Source: Chaetoderma sp. LZ-2023a
Lineage: Eukaryota > Mollusca > Caudofoveata > Chaetodermatida > Chaetodermatidae
Direction: 5' to 3'
Length of the DNA: 64,000 bases
Assembly: GCA_034401795.1 (NCBI GenBank)
Contig: CM067366.1
Location: 75,088,129 to 75,152,128 of the forward strand
Both the position numbers and the translations under genes were made by a program. Position 1 is the stretch's first letter. Each line of letters begins with the position of its first letter. Below the pieces are notes generated by a model. It had not been told where the DNA came from. It saw nothing but the letters and a program-made list of their open reading frames with translations, and searched no databases. This document shows, piece by piece, positions 55,894 through 64,000 of the stretch.

Positions 55894-56178
55894 TATTCAT
55901 ATATCACGAAAAGTCTGCATCAAGCTATCCTGTATCCAGTACCTAGATGCTCTACACCGGTTAATGGCAGCAAGCGTATCACTAATTCCATGCAGCGCTG
56001 GTGGATCTGATGAAAGACACTGGGTTAGGAGAAGATCAACACCTGAGAGAAAACGAGGCCTAACGAGGACGACACTGATGAGAACACAATTCTCCACGAA
56101 AATCCTAAGAAGAGGCCGACCATTCCAGCCAAGCTTCAGGGAAGCTATAAGCAATGGAGAAACTCCTCTTGCAAACTA

Positions 56179-58704
56179 GTGAAAATTCAACTACAAATGG
56201 ATAAACTAGAACTCTCCATTGCTAGTGGGAAAGTATTACCACTTTTACAAATTAACTGCCGGTACGTGCCACCATCTGATGATCCCACCTTCCAAAAGAC
56301 GTGGGAGAAACACATCAAGGAATCCCGTCTACACTTGACTGGACATTTATTAGATTTACTATGAACTCATGCAACCACGCTCACTGACCGAGTCAAATGA
56401 GTGAAAGCAGGATTCAAAGCCGCAGCTGAAACTAGTGACGTAGTACTTGAGGCAGAGAGAGAGAGAGCAGTCCGATCCACCGTCCTGAAAACAAGGGACA
56501 GGTCAACCAGCCCACCCAAGCGCCGACGAACTGAAGGAGCAGCCCAACCTAAACAGAGGACTCAGAAGAGAAGGCCAGAGAAGTTCAACAAGAACGAGTT
56601 CCGCAACATACGGGACAAAGCACAGAAGAACGACAGAAATTTGACACCTTAAACAAAGTTCTAAATCTGCTGAAACAGTTTGAACGCGAACTGTCATGAA
56701 CTAGATTCAGACAGACAGTAATCAAGCCTGTCATTTTTTAAACTATAAAAATAAAAATTATGTCAATAAAACATGTCAAAAAAACAAAAAAATAACAAAA
56801 AAACTAAAACCTTGCGAAAGAGAACTTTCCGAGATCTGCTTTGCTAAAAACCTGTCCGAGAAAGAACTCAGTCAGGATGTTGTACATGTACTATCATTAG
56901 GGTTGGGATTCAGTCCCACAGTAATCGAACCAAACATGGGCAGATTACACTCTGACCGTAATACATTCTTCAGGAGGCTACACCTCAAACTACATTGCGA
57001 ACACCCTCCCTTCCCATGGGGCAATGATGAAAGCAATGTATCAATGACGGAAACACCGCCACCTGTCTCCACATTCACAGAAAACCTAATTAGAAAATTC
57101 AAACCTCGTCGACAATGGATACCACCACCACCTGGCAATGACCATGTTTTAGACACCTTTATCAAAAAAGTCAAACATGATCTGAATAAAGTAAAACACA
57201 GTCGAAATTTCAGATGCAACATCTCCCAGGCTGATACAAAACTAACACAAATATTAGCAAATGATAAATCATCCATTGTGATTAAGAAAGCCGACAAAGG
57301 ACAGGCTACAGTCATATTAAACTCTTATGACTATAACGCTGAAGCCCTAAAACAACTCAAACACGCTACTACGAATTGGTGACAGAAAATCTAACCACCA
57401 ACCACGCTGAAAGGGTAGAGACAGCCATCACTGGACTGGTTCTGAGAGGGGAGATAACTCGTGACACTGCTAATGGCCTAAGAGTAGATAACCCACGCAC
57501 AGCGCGATTCTATCTCTTACCAAAAATACACAAAAACACTACACCCACACCGGGCAGACCAATTACTAGCGGTAATGGCTGTCCTACTGAATACATCAGT
57601 AGCTTTATAGATGAGCATCTCAACGTTCATCTCCAAGACATTCCATCATACGTCAGGGATACAACTGACTTCATTAATAAACTAGAAACTTTCAGTAAAT
57701 TACCGCAACACGCTATTCTAGTCACCATGGATGTTACATCACTATACACAAACATCCCACACAATGAGGGACTAAAAGCCGCCGCACAACATATCAGATA
57801 ATTTGGTATGCCTGGCGACCTTACACCAGGTCACGCTTGGAATTTCTATCCATTGTATTAAGATGTAAAAATCTTGAATTTAATGACAAACAATACCTAC
57901 AAATGGGTGGGACAACTATGGGCACAAAAGTAGCACCAACTTATGCTATCATCTTCATGGCCCAACTGGAGAAAAAGCTTCTGCTTCATTCGCCCCATAG
58001 ACTGGCCCTATATCTCCGACATATTCATGATCTGGACATCTGGCCAACAAAAACTAGATGAATTCATCCACTATATGAACACATCTCATCATTCCATCAA
58101 ATTCACAGCAGAGTAGTCCACAACTAAGGTCAGCCTTCTGGACACATACGTATACATTGATACTGATCGCTCACTATGCTTCGATTTATACTGTAAACCC
58201 ACAGACACACACGGCTACCTACATTACCAATCAGCACACCCGCAGTCCACTAAAAACTCCAGCCCGTATGGACAATCACTTAGATTACGCAGAATCTGCA
58301 GCAAGGAATTAGATTTCCACAAACATGCCCATGAACTCATTGGTTTCTATCAAAGGAGAGACTACCCTCCGGATCTTCTTCTAAACAGCTATCAGAAAGC
58401 ATGCGCACATTCAAGGCTCGATCTACTAATACCCAAAGTTAAAAGCACAGAGATAAACACACGTATCCCATGCATAATGGACTTTCACACGCAAAGCCAT
58501 AAAGCTAGCAAAATCATCAAAAAGAACTGGGAACTACTAGATAGTAGTCCCAAATGTAGAAGCACATTCCCAAACCCACCGATGTTTGGCTACAGAAAGA
58601 ATCCAACATTCAAAGACACACTTGTCACTGCCAAATTTGAGTTTCCCGCCAAATCAGGCCTACACGCAATGTTACTTACCTACTCACATGAAGAGTTAAA
58701 CTGA
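56179..58704 (+). pseudogene. PLE-2 coding region (N-terminal part and RT)
   Basis: The N-terminal frame 56179-56652 (LQMDKLELSIASGKVLPLLQ, SPPKRRRTEG) matches the layout of PLE-1. RT blocks: GFSPTVIEPN and IVIKKADKGQATV (56903-57382), then FYLLPKIHKNT, GRPITSGNGCPTEYISSFID and DVTSLYTNIPH (57376-57801), then FNDKQYLQMGGTTMGTKVAP, a catalytic region reading YISDIFMIW in place of YxDD (58009), and KPTDTHGYLHYQSAHP. It has many frameshifts, the stop codons noted above and a lost catalytic Asp. The GIY-YIG domain is absent. Confidence 0.8.
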
Positions 58705-58879
58705 ACAGAGTGAACCCCTCCAGAAATATCTGTGCCAGATCGAGCCCTGTTCCATCCGGACTGATAGTGATCTTCATCCCCTCAGGGGCAGGGGCTAGCT
58801 GCTTCACTCTGCCGGGCAAGTCTTCACAAGGTGGAGAACCTGCTGCGAACCAAGACTAACTCGCCATTGCAGGCTCCAA

Positions 58880-59275
58880 CCTCGACAACATCATTCGCCA
58901 TGAGATGCGAGCAGAGTACCAGGCTCATAAGCGGGACTGGCTAGCTTGGGAAAAATGGTCTGGACGGACTCCGGGACTGTTCAAGCTGGAGTTCGAAGGC
59001 TCTCATGGCATCGCTCTCTGCTCCAAATGCTACTACGTGGAGAGCGCAGCTGCAAGTAAGTGCTCGGCTAAGGGAATGTTAAAGCGGCAGAATGAGGTCT
59101 CTTGGCAGAGGTTCTACAGCGCCCTACATGGTGGGGTGGACAAAGCTAAAAACTGAGGCCTACGCATGTGCAACCAGGGCATGGTGACGTATGCGCACGA
59201 AAAACTCAGACTCTCCGCTTACTATGATAAGCGCCATGTGCTGCCAGATGGGGTCCATACCGAGCCCATCGAGTA
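58880..59275 (+). pseudogene. Possible Polinton-type DNA polymerase remnant
   Basis: A frame with IALCSKCYYVES, KGMLKRQNEVSWQRF and, after a stop at 59154, MVTYAHEKLRLSAYYDKRHV, LPDGVHTEP. These resemble the C-terminal end of the protein-primed type B polymerase of Polinton/Maverick elements as I remember it. Sequence here is G+C-richer than its surroundings. Both sides are cut: PLE-2 to the left, an oppositely oriented frame to the right. Confidence 0.4.
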
Positions 59276-59499
59276 TCATGTTAGCACCCTAGGTGGTGGT
59301 AGCTGTGTGTCTTCAGGGACTAGCTGAAGCTCTTCTACGACAAATGGTCGCCTAGGCACTCCGTGCTGGCGTGCCAGGTAGTACAGTGTAGGCCGCCCCT
59401 CCGCTTCCACATACCTGTCAAGCCTGTGAACATCTATCGACCAGTTAGGATCTGTTGCACGCCGTCGACCACCTTCCAGCTCACCAGGCTCATACAGGT
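59276..59499 (-). pseudogene. Integrase-like C-terminal remnant
   Basis: Read from 59499 down: EGGRRRATDPNWSIDVHRLD, PTLYYLARQHGVPRRPF, VVEELQLVPEDTQLPP, stop. The pattern of a basic stretch, W-S, YYL and EELQ resembles the C-terminal end of Polinton-type integrases. It meets the polymerase-like remnant tail to tail. Upstream of it the pearl-like repeat resumes, so the rest is lost. Confidence 0.4.
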
Positions 59500-59908
59500 A
59501 ATTTCGGCCTGATCCATTCAGGGGTTCTGGAGAAGTCGATTTCTCTAAAACTATGTCATCCAAGATGGCCACCGAAGCATTAGATCAGTCAAGTTACCTT
59601 GCACAAACTGGGTTTAGCTCTTCGCCTAGATGATATTTCAGGAGTTTTAAATCGATCCTAACAAGTGGTTTCGGAGATCTTTAAAAGACGTCTCCTAAAA
59701 CCCGCCAAAATCCAAGACGGCCACCAGCTAAATTGGCTTCCTTTGAACAAACAACATCTCTATGCCCAAAGGATGCTTCCTGCCAAATATAATTGAAGTT
59801 GGCCCAGTGGTTCTTGAGAAGAAGTCGTTCAAAGGAAAAGTTGATGGATGGATGACGGACGGTCGCTATGGCATAAGCTCACTTGGCCTTTCAGGCCAGG
59901 TGAGCTAA

Positions 59909-60289
59909 TAAATAGCAATCGGTTACAATATATATATATATATATATTGATACTACGCTTTATTTTGCGGATGATGATCGATGATCATGATGATGATGAT
60001 GATGATGATGATGGACGAAGACAATGACGAGGACGACGATGATGACCGAATTACATTCATCACAGATTTCCACTCACATAGCATACTGCTAAAGACAATT
60101 GTCAACAGACACTGGGATCTGATCAAACCTAGATCTAAATCTAAGACACACATTTACACAAAAAACACTATACGGTTATAGGAGATATCTCACCCTCACA
60201 GACCAACGGGTGAAGGCAAACATCACATATCTTGACACAAGAAGATATCAAGGCAATTTTATTCCACATAAAATAGAACTATGGCAGAA
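59909..60289. other. Spacer with microsatellites
   Basis: A TA run at 59930-59947 and GAT/GATGAC runs at 59970-60045. No gene. Confidence 0.6.
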
Positions 60290-61588
60290 ACAGAATTGTG
60301 CATTCCGCCAAAATACAAGTTCTGAAGCCCACCGCCCTAGGCTTGTTCCAGCCAGTATGGTTGAAATCGGCCAAGCAGTTAATGAGGAGCAGCGCTTTAA
60401 ACGATTTTCAGCCATTTTTCGGAAAAATCCAAGATGCCCACTGATCAAATTGATCTATCAAAACTGTATACAAGCTCTGAAGCATACCACTTTAGGGTCC
60501 TTTCAGCCCAGTTTGCTTGAACTTGTTGAAGCAGTTAATGAGGAGTAGGCTTTCAAGTGATTTCCAGAAATTTTCAGAAAATCCAAGATAGCCACCTGAA
60601 AAACTGACCCATCAAAATTCTATGTACAAGTTCTGAAACCTACCAGCCTTGTATCCTTCCAGCCAAGTTTGGTTGAAATTGTGCAAACAGTTCATGAGGA
60701 GTAGCGTTTTAAATGATTTCCAGCCATTTTTGGGGAAATTTAAGATGGCCACCGAAAAGATGGACCGGACCACTCAAAATTCTGTATATATGTTATGAAG
60801 CATACTATGCTAGGGTTCTTCCATCCAAGTTTGATTGAAATCGGCCAAGTGGTTATCGGAGAGTAGGCTTTAATCATTTCCATAAATTTTCAGAAAATCC
60901 AAGATGGCCACCAGAAAAACTGATCAATCAAAATTCTGTATACAAGTTCTGAACCATACCAGTGTACGATCCTCCCAGCTAAGGCTGGTTGAAATTAGCC
61001 AAGCAGTTAATGAGGATTTTTAGCGTTTTAAACGATTTCCAGACATTTTTCAGAAAATTCAAGATGGGCGCCGAAAAAATGGACCAATCAAAAGTTGGTA
61101 TATATCTTCTGAACCATACTAGGCTAGGGTTCTTCCATCCGAGTTTGAATGAAATTGGCTAAGTGGTTATCGAGGAGTAGGGTTTTAAGTGATTTCCAGA
61201 TATTTTCAGAAAATCCAAGAATGCCGCCGGAAAAATTAACAAATCAAAATTCTGTATACAGGTTCTGAACCATACCAGCATACTATCCTCCCAGCTAAGT
61301 CCGCTTGAAATTGCCCAAGCAGTTTTAAAAGATTTCCAGCCATTTTTTTGGAAATTTCAAGATGGCCACTGAACAAATTGACCAATATATACATGTTCTG
61401 AAGCTTACCCCCATAGGGTCCTTTCAGCCATATTAGGTTGTAAGCAGCCAAGCGGTTAATGAGGAGTAGCATTTTTAAGCAAAAGTTGACGGCTGGATGC
61501 CAAATGGATGGACAGCCGGATGGACAGACTGATGATGGATGGTCGCCATGGCATAAGCTCACTTGGCCATTCTGGCCAGGTGAGCTAA
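60290..61588 (+). mobile_element. Pearl/HINE-like element 5
   Basis: About eight units of ~150 bp (AATCCAAGATGGCCACC, ATCAAAATTCTGTATACA, GGTTGAAATCGGCCAAG, TTAATGAGGAGTAGC) end in GGATGGACAGACTG words, GGCATAAGCTCACTTGGCCA, TTCTGGCCAGGTGAG and CTAA at 61585-61588. The 5' end is not clear. No coding capacity. Confidence 0.7.
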
Positions 61589-62423
61589 AAACCAAGATGC
61601 CGCAGCCACCGCTGGACAACGTGCAGGGTATCGCAATAGCTCATTTTAGTTAGTAATGTCGAGCTAAACAACAAGAGAGATACACCTGTAGCACATTTTA
61701 ATCTCACTGAGCACAATGTAAAATTATAGTTCTTCGCCATTATCTTGATTGTCTTGAAGCTACCACTTCAAACAACGATCGTAAATCTTATTGGCTCCAC
61801 GAACTACACACTATGAATACAGTTGGTATCAATCGTGCAGACTGGTAATCCCAAAACCCCTATGGATTTTGAACCATGCACTTTCGGATGCAACTCAGAG
61901 GCTAAAATGTTTTCCAAATGCCAAATTCCTGTGATATTATTGTTTTATATTGCAAATTGAGTACCGGTAAATACTACACTCAACTAGAGAGTTTGTCATA
62001 AGATGAGTGTTTATTTAAGCTGCTTGATTCCTCTCACCATGATATGCACAATTGGGGCCACACATTCAAATATCAGTTGCCTCAAAACGTGCACAATGTA
62101 AAGCATTCACACATAAGCATTGCAAGCTTTGGGAATTTCCGTTTTGCAAATTGCGATGATCTACTAACCATTCTATGGGTGAAATGAGATCCTTAGTAGG
62201 ATTTTGATTATTATTTGACGACTGTTGTCAAACTACCACATAAATAAGGGATGTAGGACTGCACGATTTTTGCTCTGAAACATTGCGATAAATTTTGTAA
62301 AAAAAAATCAACGATTTTCGATTAAAGCATAGGTCCAAATTCCCAAAAGTATAAACCGGGGTAACGCGACACGTCACGAAAACTGGGACTTGGAATTTCT
62401 AGAAAAAGTTGAAACAAATGATA
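61589..62423. other. No gene seen
   Basis: Unique-looking A+T-rich sequence. No splice-framed TRPM-like exon could be found on the minus strand. Confidence 0.5.
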
Positions 62424-64000
62424 ACAAGAGCTCCGCAAACGGCGCATAATACCCCGCCATGATGACAAACCGATGATGAGAGCTATCAGAAAATATTTAT
62501 TTCTTCCTCAGCCCCATCAGACCAGTCATCTTTATGAAGTGTCAAAGCGATCCGTTAATCGGTCAAGGAGATACCATCCGGAAACCAATTTTCAAGATGG
62601 CTGCCGCTGACTGGTGGCCATATTAGATTTTGGATTATCATAAGTTTCGATAAGTTTCTTCACCAAACATATTCCAACGACCGTAGGAAGTGATCCAATA
62701 AATGAAATCCAGAAACTAACTTTCAAGCTGGCAGCCCATGGCTGGCGGCCATCTTGGAGTTCGGAACATGATCAATTTCGATAGATTTCTTCTCCACACC
62801 TAGTCCAACCACCCTATGAAGTTTCAAAGGGATCCGATAAACGGTAACAGAGTTATCATTTGGAAACCAATTTTCAAGATGACCAACGGTGACTGGCGGC
62901 CATCTTGGATTTCAGATCATGGTTAATCTCGATAGTGTTCTTTCCCAGAGGTAGTCCAACCACTCTATGAAGTTTTATAGCAATCCGATAAGCGATAACG
63001 GAGTTATCAACCGTAGACCAATTTTCAAGATGGCCGCCTGTGGCAGGCGGCCATCTTGGATTGCGGATCATCATTGATTTCGATAGGTTTCTTCTGCAGA
63101 CTGAGTCCAACCACTCTATGTAGTTTCAAAGCGATCCGATAAACGGTAACGGAGTTATCATCCGGAAACCGATTTTCAAGATGGAAACCCGGTGGCTGGT
63201 GGCCATCTTGGATTTCGGATCATTGTCAATTTCGACAAGTTTCCTCCCCACTCCTAGTCCAACCACTCCACGAAGTTTCAAAGCAATCCGATAAACGGTA
63301 ACAGAGTTATCATCCTGAAACCAATTTTCAAGATGGCCACGAGTGGCTGGCAGCCATCTTGGATTTTGGATCATCGTCGATTTCGATAGGTTTCTTCCCC
63401 GGCATAGTCCCACCACCCTATGAAGTTTCAATGCGATCCGACTAATGGTAATGGAGTTATCATCCGGAAACTTATTTTCAAGATGGCTGTCGGTGGCTGC
63501 CGGCCATCTTGGAGTTCGGATCATTGTCAATTTTGATAGGTTTCTTCCCCATTCCTAGTTCCACCACCATATGAAGTTTCAATGCGATCCGACTAACGAT
63601 AATGGAGTTATCAACCGGAAACCAATTTTCAAGATGGCTGCCGGCCATCTTGGATTTCGGATCATTGTCAATTTCGATAGGTTTCCTCCCCAGTCCTAGT
63701 CCCACCACCCTATGAAGTTTCAATGCGATCCGACAAACAGTAACAGAGTTATCATCCGGGAACCAATTTTCAAGATGTCTACTGGTGGCTGCCGGCCATC
63801 TTGGATTTCGGATCATTGTCAATTTCGATAGGTTTCCTCCCCAGTCCTAGTCCCATCACCCTATGAAGTTTCAATGCGATCCGAAAAATGGTAACGGAGT
63901 TACCATCCGGAAACCAATTTTCAAGATGGCCGCCGGTGGCTGGCAGCCATTTTGGGTTTCAGATCACCGTCGAGCGCGAAAGATTTCTTCCCCAGGCCTA
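62424..64000 (+). repeat. Tandem array of ~150 bp units (pearl-like), cut by window end
   Basis: About ten units, each with AATTTTCAAGATGGC (62590 to 63920), GGCCATCTTGGATTTCGGAT, TTTCGATAGGTTTCTTCCCC and GAAGTTTCAAWGCGATCCGA. Start near ACAAGAGCTCCGCAAACGGC resembles the ACAAGAGGCCC tip of the other elements. Minus-strand open frames here are artefacts of the repeat. The within-unit inverted words GATGGC(C)GCC / GGC(GG)CCATC can form small hairpins. Confidence 0.8.

Larger units (their letters stand above)
55754..58704 (+). mobile_element. Penelope-like element 2 (PLE-2)
   Basis: Starts with a 140 bp palindrome (55754-55893), followed by N-terminal frames and an RT, and breaks off before the endonuclease. 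The palindrome is best read as two head-to-head copies of the element's 5' end, an arrangement known for Penelope-like elements. The last part (58477-58704, GYRKNPTFKDTLVTAKF) is the connector before GIY-YIG; then a different sequence follows. Inserted in pearl-like element 4. Confidence 0.75.
54182..59908 (+). mobile_element. Pearl/HINE-like element 4, split by later insertions
   Basis: Core units run from 54182 to 55310, 55607 to 55753, and 59500 to the terminal hairpin GGCCTTTCAGGCC, GTGAG, CTAA (59905-59908). Recurrent words are CCAAGATGGCC, TTCGGCCTGATCC, GGTTCTGGAGAAG and AATATAATTGAAAT. It is interrupted by a solo LTR (55311-55606) and by a block of PLE-2 plus a possible Polinton remnant (about 55754-59499). 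The 5' tip was not found; the repeat starts mid-unit next to a TRPM exon. Confidence 0.7.

Noticed and set aside
55980-56060. CTGATGA followed by GAAA, reminiscent of a hammerhead ribozyme as found in Penelope-like elements
   Set aside because: I could not find the three helices or a proper cleavage triplet at the right spacing.
62249-62330. GACTGCACGATTTTTGC...ACGATTTTCGAT, similar to some hAT ends
   Set aside because: No opposite end or 8 bp duplication was found.
62874-63822. Minus-strand frames with repeated RNPRW, ATGGHLENW words
   Set aside because: They follow the ~150 bp tandem unit; no selection for protein is evident.
54131-64000. Further upstream TRPM exons (pore loop, S1-S5)
   Set aside because: Scanned the minus strand for donor/acceptor-framed TRPM-like segments and found none; most of the interval is repeats.

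Overview
The window is eukaryotic: there are spliced exons with GT/AG borders and long introns, no operons, and a dense load of animal-type transposable elements. Clusters of tandem-cored elements that start near ACAAGAGG and end in a GCTCACYTGGCC hairpin followed by CTAA resemble the pearl/HINE elements of molluscs. The mix of Penelope-like, DIRS-like, CR1-group, Tc1, hAT and piggyBac-like repeats also fits a marine lophotrochozoan, most likely a mollusc. The taxon is an inference from repeat content.

The only convincing host gene is the 3' part of a TRPM-family cation channel on the minus strand. Five exons (54130-53971, 52299-52112, 48804-48672, 46979-46794, 32239-32068) keep phase across every junction. 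They encode transmembrane helix S6, the TRP domain, a linker and a C-terminal coiled coil, ending at a stop at 32068. The upstream exons lie beyond 64,000 or were not found. The last intron is 14.6 kb and is mostly transposons.

Region by region. 1-1333: two abutting LINE fragments. 1334-7524: a large transposon with ~640 bp terminal inverted repeats around a decayed gene for a Cys-rich, SGCDTTSG-containing protein, itself hit by TTAA-flanked MITEs and a pearl-like element. 7525-10974: unique sequence without a recognisable gene. 10977-23302: a nested set. A Tc1 element was split by a 7.1 kb LINE with a PHD finger in ORF1 (11292-18366, target duplication AAGAC), and again by a 3.76 kb Sola-like DNA transposon (19499-23254, target duplication ACAT). 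23303-25380: unique sequence and microsatellites. 25387-28660: a Penelope-like element with RT and GIY-YIG domains. 29397-30903: a pearl-like element. 32068-54130: the TRPM exons. Their introns hold a minus-strand DIRS-like element (about 32.95-45.37 kb) interrupted by a plus-strand CR1-group LINE, foldback MITEs, a non-autonomous hAT inserted into a pearl-like element, and a minus-strand LINE fragment. 54182-59908: another pearl-like element broken by a solo LTR, a second Penelope-like element and a possible Polinton remnant. 60290-64000: two more pearl-like tandem arrays, the last running off the window.

Almost all mobile-element genes are broken by stops and frameshifts. The Sola-like transposase is the best preserved. 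I saw no rRNA, tRNA or CRISPR.
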